A DNA stretch of 29,009 nucleotides, from positions 1 to 29,009 of IMG/VR virus record IMGVR_UViG_3300044293_000343; one strand, written 5' to 3'. Every line of letters begins with the position of its first letter. Position 1 is the first letter of the stretch. Below, in pieces: positions 1-8,024 of the stretch. Position numbers and translations under genes: made by a program. This stretch comes from a virus. The notes under the pieces are model-generated. The model was not told the origin of the DNA and did no database searches. It worked only from the letters and a program-made list of their open reading frames with translations.

Positions 1-2005
1 AGGGGTCACCTCGATTAGCACGCTCATGGCGATGTAATCGTCCGGCCCTTTGCAGGACTAGGTCCACGGGGGCCACGTCCGAGTACATCACGTCAAAGTC
101 GAGGTCCAAACTCTGCTCGATCACCTGAGTCGCCACGAGGATCGACATTGTGGGCCGCTTCGGGTTGTCTGCCTTCCCATCTGTTCCTTTGCCGTACTTC
201 TCCAGAACCTCGTCTTCGATCTGCTTGCGTCGTCCGAACGGGAACCGGGCGTGGAACAGCTCCACCGCCACATCTGTGTCGGCGAACACCTCCTTCAACC
301 TCAGGTAGGTGTCCTGAGCCAGACCTACGGTGTTGCGGATAACTGCCACACACCCGCCGTTCCCCAGCTTGTCTTTGATGTTCCGGGGCAAGTTGTCATC
401 TTCGACCCAACTCAGGCGGATTTTCTTGTCGCGGCTCGGATCGGCGGCGAAGTTCCGCACCTCTGCTGCCTCGACTCCCACGCCCACCCGGACAAGTCGC
501 GGATATGCACCCCACCCGTCTTCACTTGTGTCGAGTCGCTTCGGCGTGACAGGATTTCCAGAATACGCAGCGAGCAACTTCTCTCGCTTGTCGGCCGGTA
601 GTGTGGCGCTGAGGAGCACCACCGGACAACCGAGCGCCGCCAGCCAGCGGAGCAATCGCTCAAGAAGGGTGGTCATGTAGGCGTCGTAGGCGTGAACCTC
701 GTCGAGGATGACGCACTTGCCGGTCAACCCGAACAGCCGCACGAACCCGTGCTTGGTTTGGAGCACCGAGAGCAGCGCTTGGTCGATGGTACCAACTCCG
801 AACGGGGCGAGCATCGCTTGCTTCTTGTCGTTGGCGAACCAACTCTCGGCCACGACGCCGGAGGTGTTCCCGTCCGGGTCGTAGACCCGGGCGGTGTACT
901 TCAGCTTTTCGAACTGGTCGTTCAGCGTGGCCTTTCCGTGCATGAGCATCAGGTTGCCACCGCCGGACAACTTGAGGAACTTCTCTACCCTCTCGAACAT
1001 CTGGTTGCTGGTCGCCATCGTCGGTAGGGCGACGTAGGTGCCCGCCCCGCCCGCACGGTCCCAACAGTCGGCCACATACCACGCGGCTTCTGTCTTCCCC
1101 TCGCCCATCGGCGCTTCGATGAGGAACAACTGCGGGGCGGTCGTCGGCGCGTGGCCAAGCAGGTCGATCACCTGCTGTTGCAGCGGACGGGGAATATCTT
1201 TCAGCCCGGTCACGTCGGCAAACGTGCGCGGCGTCGGATCAGGATCGGGGCGGGCCCAGCCGATGAGCCAAAGGGCACACATTGCCCGTTCATCCGAGCG
1301 GGCGATGTAGTCGGTCAGATCGAGTGGGAGAGGACCGCCGGTCCACGGGAAGAACGTCTCGTTCGAGCCGATCCAGTCGGCAACGGCGGTGAGGCCGGCG
1401 AGCAATATCCACACGGACTGATCAGGACCAACTGTACGCGGCACCGTTGAGTCGTTGCTTACGCCGAACGTGCTGGCCAGTTGGGTCAAAAGTTCCCGGC
1501 GGGCGGACGCCCAGTGGCCGTTGCCGAGTACTGCACGCAACTCATTCCAACTGGTGGGAAAGGTGCCGTGGTGCCCGCCAACGGCTACCGCCACCTTCGT
1601 GGCGAGTTCCGGCATTGCCGGCCAGCTGTCGCCGCCACACGCCAGTTCGTCGCGGAGGATTTTCGTCCCGGTCTCGGTGTGGTGTTTCGGCTCACACGCG
1701 GGGCAGTCGAATGCGTCGGTCAGGTGTTGTCTGAGTTTGTCTGTTTGCGCTCCACGGAGTTGAAAACAGGGTGTCAGTTTGCCGATGTCGTGGGCCGCAA
1801 TCCAGAAACTGATCCACCGAGCGGCGGTCACTGGGTCAAGGCCGAGTGCGTTGGCAATGAGGAGTTGGAGCGGTTTGCGAAGGCGGTTCCACAGTCGACC
1901 AGCGACATGGCCCACATCGAGCGCGTGGCACACGAGTGGGTGGTACTTCTCAGGCCAAGTCGATTGGCCCAACTTGGCCCAGAATCCATGGCTAACAGTC
2001 ATCAT
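1..2005 (-). CDS. cas3: CRISPR-associated helicase/nuclease Cas3, 5' part only
   Basis: Open frame from a double ATG at 2005 that runs off the left edge, giving about 668 residues of the N-terminal part. Cas3 is recruited by the Cascade complex of type I CRISPR systems, and unwinds and degrades target DNA. The HD nuclease domain comes first: CHALD (about residue 26), AHDIGK with His72-Asp73, and GGHHGT (about 143). The SF2 helicase follows: Walker A APMGEGKTEAA (about 298), DEVH box DEVHAYD (about 435), LSATLP (about 464), and motif VI QRAGRLHRH next to the window edge. The HD-then-helicase order and the text around DEVH and SAT look most like the I-E type. The frame is intact across the visible part. 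The C-terminus, other cas genes and any CRISPR array would lie to the left, outside the window. No strong Shine-Dalgarno is visible. Confidence 0.93.
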   Translation of the reverse strand, partial: MMTVSHGFWAKLGQSTWPEKYHPLVCHALDVGHVAGRLWNRLRKPLQLLIANALGLDPVTAARWISFWIAAHDIGKLTPCFQLRGAQTDKLRQHLTDAFDCPACEPKHHTETGTKILRDELACGGDSWPAMPELATKVAVAVGGHHGTFPTSWNELRAVLGNGHWASARRELLTQLASTFGVSNDSTVPRTVGPDQSVWILLAGLTAVADWIGSNETFFPWTGGPLPLDLTDYIARSDERAMCALWLIGWARPDPDPTPRTFADVTGLKDIPRPLQQQVIDLLGHAPTTAPQLFLIEAPMGEGKTEAAWYVADCWDRAGGAGTYVALPTMATSNQMFERVEKFLKLSGGGNLMLMHGKATLNDQFEKLKYTARVYDPDGNTSGVVAESWFANDKKQAMLAPFGVGTIDQALLSVLQTKHGFVRLFGLTGKCVILDEVHAYDAYMTTLLERLLRWLAALGCPVVLLSATLPADKREKLLAAYSGNPVTPKRLDTSEDGWGAYPRLVRVGVGVEAAEVRNFAADPSRDKKIRLSWVEDDNLPRNIKDKLGNGGCVAVIRNTVGLAQDTYLRLKEVFADTDVAVELFHARFPFGRRKQIEDEVLEKYGKGTDGKADNPKRPTMSILVATQVIEQSLDLDFDVMYSDVAPVDLVLQRAGRLHRHERANRGDP

Positions 2006-2074
2006 CAACTCACAATCAACAAGTCAGACGAAATTGAGAGTTCTGAAGCAAAGTAAGCCAGCCGAGATGTGAGG

Positions 2075-2248
2075 TCAATCTTCGTAGGTGGGAAAGTGCT
2101 CGCTGAATTGCTGATCTTCCTTGAACAGAATCGCTCGCAGGTCCGCGAATGAAACGAACTGTCCGCGTGCATTCGTACTCCTGTACCAATAATTGGCGCA
2201 AGTACGAATGCACGCCGGCCGCGCCTCAAGCTGTACACCACTTACTTG
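2075..2248 (-). pseudogene. possible 3' remnant of a gene upstream of cas3
   Basis: A 57-codon open frame on the same strand and in the same phase as cas3, ending with TGA at 2077-2075. It has no ATG, GTG or TTG start and begins right after a TAG at 2251, where the last phage gene ends. The C-terminal half (FADLRAILFKEDQQF and following) has a protein-like composition. It could be the tail of a host gene cut by prophage insertion, or chance coding-like sequence. I do not recognise the family. Confidence 0.2.
2165..2215. terminator. 15-bp perfect inverted repeat at the cas3/prophage junction
   Basis: GCGTGCATTCGTACT at 2165-2179 is exactly complementary to 2201-2215, with a 21-nt loop that itself contains CCAAT-a-ATTGG. 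It lies 26 nt past the stop of the last minus-strand phage gene and about 160 nt ahead of cas3. That position suits a transcription end point or insulator. There is no clear T-run, so intrinsic termination is uncertain. An operator or a mobile-element scar is also possible. Confidence 0.45.
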
Positions 2249-2571
2249 CTACGGCTCGACTGGACCGCTCGCACAAGCAACTCCAGCAACGGTCCCCGGT
2301 GCTCGGGTGCCACGCCGCCGCCGGTAGTGAGGAGAGCGTTGAGTGCGTCGAGCAGTGGCTGTTTCGGCTCTGTTACAGAGGGGCCGACGGGAACCTCTGG
2401 AGCCGGTGGCGAACTAGGTCTAACGGGCGCGGATGCGTTGGGAGACACGGGACCGCTCGGCTGTTTCATCCGCGCCCGCAGCCACTGTGCGCCGAAGGTG
2501 AGCGCGACCCCGATGAGCACCCCCCACGGGCCGAGGCCCGCGAGCGCGGCGTTCAGTGCGTTCAGGTCCAT
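2242..2571 (-). CDS. small membrane protein, holin/lysis candidate
   Basis: 109 residues. One hydrophobic segment near the N-terminus (about residues 14-31, WGVLIGVALTFGAQW) is followed by a proline-rich linker (about 37-68) and a C-terminal helical stretch rich in Leu. The ATG lies two bases after the stop of the peptidase gene, so the two are probably translated together. A single-pass protein in the last position of the late operon is compatible with a holin, a spanin-like lysis protein or a membrane anchor for the peptidase, but no family signature is visible. It is the leftmost clear phage gene. Confidence 0.6.
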   Translation of the reverse strand: MDLNALNAALAGLGPWGVLIGVALTFGAQWLRARMKQPSGPVSPNASAPVRPSSPPAPEVPVGPSVTEPKQPLLDALNALLTTGGGVAPEHRGPLLELLVRAVQSSRSK

Positions 2572-2573
2572 GG

Positions 2574-4088
2574 TCAGCCCTTTCGAGTGAGGAAGTATAG
2601 CAGGAGGCCCGCGCCCAAGAGCGCGAGCAGTCCGTTCGATTGCGGAGCCGCCGGTGCGATCGGGGTCGGGTTAGTCGGCTGCGCGTCCGGCTGTTTCGGC
2701 GCGGGCGTGTCGGGGTGTTTCGGTTCAGGTTGCTTCGGTGCGGGAGCGGGTTCGGGCTTCTTGATCGGGCACAGGTCCGCGAGCTTCGCGGCGGTGTACT
2801 CACTCGCCGGGAGTACGCCCGTTTCCGTGGCCCTGCGCCCCACCGCGGGCTTTCGGACGCTCACCCCGGCCGGCAGCGCGAACGTGGCGACGGGCCATTC
2901 GTCGGAGCCGTAATACTGCGCGTGCAGTTTGGCCTTCACGCTCACGGGCAGTGCGTCCACGTCGGCCCGCACCTTCGCGCGGAACGCCGCGTCGCCCACG
3001 GCGGTCAGGTGCCACCGGGAACTGTCGTCGAGCAGTTTCCCCGCACCGAACGCGGCGTATACCTGCTCGCGGGTGACTCGCGCGCCGTTCATCGTGAACT
3101 CGGGCGCGGGGTGAATCTTCGCCGTGTCTACCCCGTGGTTCTCCGCGGCCTCGGTGACTGCCGGCGCGGGCGGCGCGCCGGCCACTTTGAACCGCCAGCC
3201 CCATTCGCCGGTGTCGAACTGTCGCCACTCGTGCTCGGACGACGGCGGCGGGCCGATCGGTTCGCGGCCCGCGGTCGAGCTACCGCGAGCGGTCCCGGCC
3301 GACGCGGCCGACGGGAGCGGGCAGCGCCCGTTCGGGCACTGACCGAACGCGGCGGGGCACTTCGCCGCACAGGTGCCGGCGTCGCACTTGCACGAGTCGC
3401 CACACGGACACGGGCCGGCCCCGAACGCCTGCGCCTTGATCGGGTGCGGCGGGGGCGGGCTGTCGAGTAGCACTAGGGCCCAGCCGCCGTTCATGTCGCG
3501 CCACCGCGCGAGGAACTCGGCGCGGGTCATCCACACCCACGAACCGGGGCGATTGTTGTCGACGATTGCGGCGCGCACGGCGTCCAAGTGCGCGAGGTTC
3601 ACCATGTGCGCGATCCGGCCCCGGTAAAAGTCGTCGCGGCCCGCGTAGGTAACGCACGGGAAGCGGCCCGTCTTGAGGGCCGTTTCCAAGAACTCGGCGT
3701 CGCCGCCGGTGTGCTGCACGTACGCCGGGGTCGGGACGCCCCGCTCGCGGCAGAACTGCGCGAGCATGTCGTCGACCTTGTCGGGCCACCCGCCGCCGGG
3801 GCGCTTGCGCATCCACTCGCGGAATCCGTCGAGGGCCCGCGCGTTCTGCCAGTCCGCGGAGTGCTGCACACTGGTGAACACGCACAGCCCCGCGCCGTCG
3901 GAGCCGCCCACGTTCTTGATGTGTCGGGCCGCGGGCAGTTCCACGACGGCGGTCGTGCCGTCGCGGGACACCGGCGTCGCGGTCGGGTCGAACCCGGCGT
4001 GCGCGGGCAGACAGAGGAGTAGCGCGAGCATGCCCGCGAAGGTCGCTAGTCGGTGGCGATTCGAGAATCGGTCGGGGGACTGGGTCAC
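2574..4088 (-). CDS. secreted papain-like cysteine peptidase candidate (endolysin?)
   Basis: 504 residues from GTG 4088, chosen because GAGGTG lies 6 nt upstream; an upstream TTG at 4124 is less likely. A Sec signal peptide (about 1-31, ending PAHA) is followed by a region with a plausible Cys-His-Asn set: Cys69 in GAGLCVFTSVQ, His161 in IAHMVNLAHLD, and Asn178/179 in VDNN before a WMTRAEF segment. Residues 227-256 hold eight closely spaced cysteines in a CxC/CxxxC pattern, which suggests disulfides or metal binding. Repeated Pro/Lys motifs (PEPAPAPKQP type) come before a C-terminal membrane helix and a short basic tail. Its place among small membrane proteins suggests a role in lysis or envelope passage, for example cutting the peptide cross-links of the wall. 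This is inferred from fold-like motifs only. Confidence 0.6.
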   Translation of the reverse strand: MTQSPDRFSNRHRLATFAGMLALLLCLPAHAGFDPTATPVSRDGTTAVVELPAARHIKNVGGSDGAGLCVFTSVQHSADWQNARALDGFREWMRKRPGGGWPDKVDDMLAQFCRERGVPTPAYVQHTGGDAEFLETALKTGRFPCVTYAGRDDFYRGRIAHMVNLAHLDAVRAAIVDNNRPGSWVWMTRAEFLARWRDMNGGWALVLLDSPPPPHPIKAQAFGAGPCPCGDSCKCDAGTCAAKCPAAFGQCPNGRCPLPSAASAGTARGSSTAGREPIGPPPSSEHEWRQFDTGEWGWRFKVAGAPPAPAVTEAAENHGVDTAKIHPAPEFTMNGARVTREQVYAAFGAGKLLDDSSRWHLTAVGDAAFRAKVRADVDALPVSVKAKLHAQYYGSDEWPVATFALPAGVSVRKPAVGRRATETGVLPASEYTAAKLADLCPIKKPEPAPAPKQPEPKHPDTPAPKQPDAQPTNPTPIAPAAPQSNGLLALLGAGLLLYFLTRKG

Positions 4089-4127
4089 GGTCGCACCTCG
4101 GGGTTCGGGTTCGGTGTGGGGCAAGTG

Positions 4128-4256
4128 TCAAGGCACGCACAGCACGGCCGGTCCGCGCTGTGCGGTGAGGATCGACCAAATGAACGCCGCGCACGCCACG
4201 ATCACGGCGACCGAGGCGAGCAGCGCGAGCGCATCGAGCGCTGTGGAACGTGTCAC
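4128..4256 (-). CDS. 42-residue single-pass membrane peptide
   Basis: Starts at GTG 4256, two bases past the stop of the preceding gene, and ends 39 bp before the peptidase start. A short polar N-terminus (VTRSTALD) is followed by about 23 hydrophobic residues (about 9-31) and a short tail. Size and topology fit a mini-holin or lysis accessory peptide in a lysis cassette, but such peptides cannot be assigned by sequence alone. A longer in-frame upstream extension is arginine-rich and overlaps the neighbouring gene, so it was not used. Confidence 0.5.
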   Translation of the reverse strand: MTRSTALDALALLASVAVIVACAAFIWSILTAQRGPAVLCVP

Positions 4257-4258
4257 GG

Positions 4259-4513
4259 TTAGCCCCAGATGATGCGGAGGCGCTGTTCGTGGTCGAACCC
4301 GGCCGCGGGATCGAAGTCGGCGAGCGTGTCGGCGGCTTCCTCGCGCGCGGCCGGTGGCACGAGGTGCGGGCGGCGCGTCCGCACGTTCATGGTGCCGGTG
4401 TCGCTCACCCACGCGGTGCGCCCGCTCTTGGCGCGATACACCCACTGCCACCGGTCCACCACGCGCCGCGAACTCCGCTCCCGGTTCCGCCCATTCGCGC
4501 GCCCGCGTGTCAT
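4259..4513 (-). CDS. small hypothetical protein
   Basis: 84 residues, not recognised. The N-terminal third is strongly basic (MTRGRANGRNRERSSRR), followed by an aromatic segment (VDRWQWVYRAKSGRTAWVSD) that could form a small beta hairpin, and an acidic, helical C-terminus ending RIIWG. The ATG at 4513 has a purine-rich AGGCGGCGA upstream. It is the first gene after a good promoter candidate and couples to the membrane peptide downstream, so it probably belongs to the lysis transcription unit. Function unknown. Confidence 0.55.
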   Translation of the reverse strand: MTRGRANGRNRERSSRRVVDRWQWVYRAKSGRTAWVSDTGTMNVRTRRPHLVPPAAREEAADTLADFDPAAGFDHEQRLRIIWG

Positions 4514-4559
4514 AGTCGCCGCCTGTGATCGGCTTCTAAATCCATCGGTTGCGACTATA

Positions 4560-4588
4560 ACTATATCCGAAAGAAACCGTCCGGTCTA
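4560..4588 (-). promoter_or_regulatory. sigma70-like promoter for the lysis genes
   Basis: On the minus strand, TAGACC (4588-4583) and TATAGT (4565-4560) are separated by exactly 17 nt. These match the -35 consensus at four of six and the -10 consensus at five of six positions, inside an AT-rich pocket unusual for this GC-rich DNA. It lies about 50 nt ahead of the start at 4513 and would drive the four genes to 2242 separately from the structural operon. Confidence 0.5.
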
Positions 4589-4605
4589 CGGGCGGTGCTG
4601 GCGAA

Positions 4606-5022
4606 TCAGGGTGCGAGCGGTGCCGAGGCCGGGGCCGGTGCGTCACCAGCCCCGCCCCGGATGGCCGCTTCGAGCGCGGCCATGAGCGCGGCCCAATCGC
4701 GAACGACGGGCGGCGCGCCGGGGTCAGCGCCCAAAGCTATAAGCCGTGCTCGCACCCTTGCATTCCACACTGACTGTTCGGCAAACGCCGTATGAATCAC
4801 TCTCAGCGCAGCCCGCAACAACACTCGTTCTGCTCCACCGTCGCTAACCATCGAAGCGGCCGAAGAACGAGCGATCACGGATTGCTCAACTGGCGTTGGC
4901 CCCGCCAAGTACGCTGCAAGCTCAGGCAAGTTGCTATCCATCGGCTCCTCAGCCAAGCCCGGTTGGAGATTGGCGTACGCGCCAACGATAACTCCATTTC
5001 TGCGCTGAACGTAGTAGGTCAC
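4606..5022 (-). CDS. small tail-fibre-associated hypothetical protein
   Basis: 138 residues from GTG 5022, whose GTGA overlaps the stop of the fibre gene; GGGAGGG lies about 9 nt upstream. The first 40 residues (YYVQRRNGVIVGAYANLQ, then an acidic segment with DSNLPELAAYL) resemble short phage proteins that often follow tail fibres. The middle is helical, and the C-terminus is Ala/Pro-rich. The coupled start suggests a fibre chaperone or accessory part. No catalytic motif is visible. Confidence 0.55.
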   Translation of the reverse strand: MTYYVQRRNGVIVGAYANLQPGLAEEPMDSNLPELAAYLAGPTPVEQSVIARSSAASMVSDGGAERVLLRAALRVIHTAFAEQSVWNARVRARLIALGADPGAPPVVRDWAALMAALEAAIRGGAGDAPAPASAPLAP

Positions 5023-5999
5023 AAGTTGTCCCTCCCCCGCGGATCGTGCCAGCCGTGAGTTTGAATTCTGAGGACCGTATTTGTGCTACTCAATTGCAAG
5101 CGGGAGCGGATTTGGGAACTGGTGTTCGTCCAGACCTCGGCTCGAACGTGGACATTGTTGATAGTTGCAGATGCTGAATACCCAATCATCGTGCTCGCGG
5201 CGATATTCGGTGAGGTATCCGCGATGCTCAAGTCACTCAGCAAAATTGAGCTTGGGTTGTCACCCAAAGCAGAGGCGTCAAAGCCTACCGTTACGAGTGC
5301 GCAAGTGCGCACACCGGGAGGCGTTGATAGGGTCCGTGTTATCGCACTTATCCCCGGATTGGTCGCGGCCACATCGCCTTGGGGAGCGTTCCACAAGAAC
5401 GTGTCGCCACGTTGAACCCAGTTGTTGTCGATTCCAGCAAGACCGGTTCGTAGTGCGCCGATCCGCCGCTTGAGCGTGTAGCCAGTCGGCATGGTCGGCG
5501 CGGTCGCGCTTGTGCTAAACAGGATGTCGGGGCTGGTGCCATCAGCCTTGCAGATCACGAAAACGTGATACCAAGTGCTGTTGGCGATCGCGCCGGTGTC
5601 GAGTCCGTTGTTCCCGGTGCCGGCGGTCCAACTGCCCGAACTCTGAATCACCTTCGTTGAGGCACTGAGCGTCAGCGCGTAGGTGCCGCCGCTCTCCACG
5701 CATTGCCCCGTCGCAATGTTGACCGTGGAGGCCGAGTTGTAACTGAGTGTTAGCCCGTCGATGTGGCCGCGAGGGATCGTCCCGGCGCTAACCGCGGCCG
5801 TCGAGATGGAGACGATCCGCCCAAAAGCGTCTACGGTCACGACCGGAACAGCGCTCGCGCTGCCATAGGAGCCGGCGGCGGCCCCGCTGGGCAAGAGGTT
5901 GTAACGCCCCCCGAACACCTGCTGGGCAAGGAGGTCGTTCAGGTGCGTGGCCGCGAGCGGCCCGGCGGGGTGAGTGGAGGTGAACGGGTTCAGGTGCAT
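5019..5999 (-). CDS. tail fibre / receptor-binding protein candidate
   Basis: 326 residues from ATG 5999, which overlaps the previous stop as TAATG; a longer frame upstream would run through the neighbouring gene and was rejected. The N-terminal part holds a pattern common in phage tail fibres: HLNDLLAQQVFGG, then GSYGSASAVPVVTVDAFGRI and STAAVSAGTIP. A Ser/Thr/Gly-rich beta region follows, with WYHVFVICKADGTSPDILFS and PTGYTLKRRIGALRT. It probably sits at the tail tip and meets the host surface. Its location past the tape measure and next to other beta-rich tail proteins agrees with this. Confidence 0.7.
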   Translation of the reverse strand: MHLNPFTSTHPAGPLAATHLNDLLAQQVFGGRYNLLPSGAAAGSYGSASAVPVVTVDAFGRIVSISTAAVSAGTIPRGHIDGLTLSYNSASTVNIATGQCVESGGTYALTLSASTKVIQSSGSWTAGTGNNGLDTGAIANSTWYHVFVICKADGTSPDILFSTSATAPTMPTGYTLKRRIGALRTGLAGIDNNWVQRGDTFLWNAPQGDVAATNPGISAITRTLSTPPGVRTCALVTVGFDASALGDNPSSILLSDLSIADTSPNIAASTMIGYSASATINNVHVRAEVWTNTSSQIRSRLQLSSTNTVLRIQTHGWHDPRGRDNL

Positions 6000-6355
6000 T
6001 ACGCGATCCGGTTGACGTAGCCGGTGCAGAGCAGCACGTTCGCCACCGACGCGAACGCCGCGACCACCAGTGAGTTTTGGAGCATCTGCCCGGTCAGGAT
6101 CGGAATGGGAGGCGAGTTCGCCGGTATGCTCAGTTGCTTCACAATTAAGTTGTCGGGGTCGGTGGTCCCGCCAAACTCGATGGTGAGCAGCACGGCGCTC
6201 GCGCTCGTGTTCGTCACCCACAGATACACTTCGTCCCAACCGGCGGTGCCGCTCTGGGCCGTGTGAATCGTGGTGCCCGCAGTTGCGGTGGCCGCGACCT
6301 TCACCGACTTGCCGTTGGTCGATCCGCTCAGTTTCTCGCGCGAATAGCTCGCCAT
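5999..6355 (-). CDS. small beta-rich virion protein, hypothetical
   Basis: 118 residues with a clear start (AGAGGGAACG just ahead of ATG 6355) and a stop that overlaps the fibre gene start. The sequence alternates Thr/Ser-rich strands (KVAATATAGTTIHTAQSG, then VYLWVTNTSASAVLLTIEFG) and has no membrane segment or cysteine cluster. It looks like a single beta-sandwich, such as a tail-tip or fibre-linking protein. The position between two larger tail proteins supports a structural role. The family was not recognised. Confidence 0.55.
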   Translation of the reverse strand: MASYSREKLSGSTNGKSVKVAATATAGTTIHTAQSGTAGWDEVYLWVTNTSASAVLLTIEFGGTTDPDNLIVKQLSIPANSPPIPILTGQMLQNSLVVAAFASVANVLLCTGYVNRIA

Positions 6356-6368
6356 CGTTCCCTCTGTG

Positions 6369-8021
6369 TCACGGCCCGAATACGGACAGCGCGACTATTG
6401 TGTTCTGGGCCTCGGCAAGACTGCTGCTGCCGGGCGCGGTAATGAGTCCGCCCACGGATTCGCTGCCGTCGGGAAGCGTGCCGGTGTATCCGGGCACACC
6501 GCCGACCGAGAACCCGCCCGAAGAATCAATGCCGCCGCCGGGCAAGATCGTCAGGAAGGAACTTACCCACGTCGTGCCGTTGTGTAGGTACCCACCCAAC
6601 GCGATACGATTGAAGTTGGGGCCTCCATAGGCCCTGAGCACCAGCGGGTTGCCAATGGCCCCACCGCCTTGAACCGCCGAGCCGATGTTGTTGCCGGCCG
6701 CAAGGCCAACAGCAATCGTTGTTCCGGTGGGAAGCCCCGTGTCGTCGCGGGTGACGGTTGAGAATGCAATCGGAACGTCCCACGGGTAGCCCGCCGCCAC
6801 GGTACCAGCCGAAGAACTGAGGCCGAACTGAAGTGACCGATACTGTGGCGGCGCGCCGCCACCGAAATTCGTGTTGCCCGCGAAGCCGGGACCGTCGTCG
6901 AGCGCCGCGCCAAGTTGCCCCGGCGGGGAGGGCGGTCCAATTCGGCACGGGATGGGGGTGTCGAACCCGGAACCCGGCGCGGCCCAGCCGACCATGAACT
7001 CGCCCGCTTCGACTTGGTACGTCGTGTTCCCCAGCCGCTCCCAAATCTGATCGGCGAACGAGGCCGGTTGATTCGGTGCCGTGCATTGCCAGCGCGTGCG
7101 CGCGTGCCTGTCGCCGTAAAGCACCTGTACCGTCGCGCCGTGCAGTTTCCCCGCCGTGTCCGCGTCGGTCGCGCGCACGGGCGCGCCGCTCGGTTGCACG
7201 ACGTAGATGCCGTTGTTGGCAGCGGTGCTATTGGTCGTCAGCAAAACCCGATCAGCGGAGGCGAGCGTTTCGCCGTCTACGGTGTAGCCGGCAACCAGAT
7301 CGCTAACGTTTTCGATCTGAACCGTGGCGCACCGCACCGGCGCGAGGTAACTGCTGGTGCCGCCGGTGAAGTCCACTCGCGCGATGCCGGCCGCGGGCTG
7401 CGTCACCGTGAACCCGTCGGCCTGATCGAAGCGCAGCGTGTGAACGCCGGCGTAGCTCGGTGCGCCGTCCGCTTCCTCTACGGTCACGGTGGGCGGTGCG
7501 GTGTCGCCGAGCATCACCAGACACTTCGCCGTACCGACGCCCGGATTCGTGAGCAACCGGAACGGGCCGCTCGTTGCGCTGTCCAACGTGAACACGTCGC
7601 CGGCGACCGGCACCGCGTATTCGTGCCCGGCGTTGTTGATGACCACCGACGCGACGCACACGCCCAGCACGACGGCGCGGCCCACCTCGCCCGCGGAGAG
7701 CGGTTGCAGCAGCACAGCCGGAACGCCACCGGATACGGGTGTGTCTGCTTCAAAGAACGGGGTCGATTGCGCGTCGAACGGGGAGGCGTCGGGGTCGATC
7801 AGCGCGCCGCCGAGTGTGACAATGCCTCGGTGCGGCAGGGTGCCAGACGCCTTCACCCGGACCACCAGCACGGGACGGTCCAGAGCCGGCAGCGGCGCGG
7901 TACCGCGCGGGCGCGGGCCGTCGGCACGCAGCTGGCGCACCGCGTCTACGATCTGGTTCCACGCCGCCGCAGAGATGGACAGCGGATCGCCCGGCGCGAC
8001 TTTGTGCAATTCTTCGGCCAC
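6369..8021 (-). CDS. large tail-tip/baseplate structural protein
   Basis: 550 residues from GTG 8021. The N-terminus (about 1-45) is polar, with HKVAPGDPLSISAAAWNQIV; the middle is a series of Gly/Thr/Val-rich beta stretches. Around residues 250-300 there is a pattern shared by many phage tail proteins: ADRVLLTTNSTAANNGIYVV followed by RATDADTAGKLHGATVQVL. The C-terminal 200 residues are Gly/Ser-rich (GGGIDSSGGFSVGGVPGYTG), like fibre or spike shafts. It probably forms part of the adsorption apparatus with the fibre genes to its left. No enzyme motif was found. Confidence 0.6.
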   Translation of the reverse strand: MAEELHKVAPGDPLSISAAAWNQIVDAVRQLRADGPRPRGTAPLPALDRPVLVVRVKASGTLPHRGIVTLGGALIDPDASPFDAQSTPFFEADTPVSGGVPAVLLQPLSAGEVGRAVVLGVCVASVVINNAGHEYAVPVAGDVFTLDSATSGPFRLLTNPGVGTAKCLVMLGDTAPPTVTVEEADGAPSYAGVHTLRFDQADGFTVTQPAAGIARVDFTGGTSSYLAPVRCATVQIENVSDLVAGYTVDGETLASADRVLLTTNSTAANNGIYVVQPSGAPVRATDADTAGKLHGATVQVLYGDRHARTRWQCTAPNQPASFADQIWERLGNTTYQVEAGEFMVGWAAPGSGFDTPIPCRIGPPSPPGQLGAALDDGPGFAGNTNFGGGAPPQYRSLQFGLSSSAGTVAAGYPWDVPIAFSTVTRDDTGLPTGTTIAVGLAAGNNIGSAVQGGGAIGNPLVLRAYGGPNFNRIALGGYLHNGTTWVSSFLTILPGGGIDSSGGFSVGGVPGYTGTLPDGSESVGGLITAPGSSSLAEAQNTIVALSVFGP

Positions 8022-8024
8022 GGA

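Noticed and set aside
2083-2095. Left att site from TAGGTGGGAA resembling the tRNA 3' end
   Set aside because: Only about 8 bp (GGTGGGAA) match the tRNA T-arm region, which is too short to separate from chance.
2005-2241. 78-codon minus-strand frame starting right after the last phage gene
   Set aside because: Its composition is Ser/Arg-rich and irregular, it overlaps the 15-bp inverted repeat, and it lacks a Shine-Dalgarno. The alternative frame ending at 2075 looks more protein-like.
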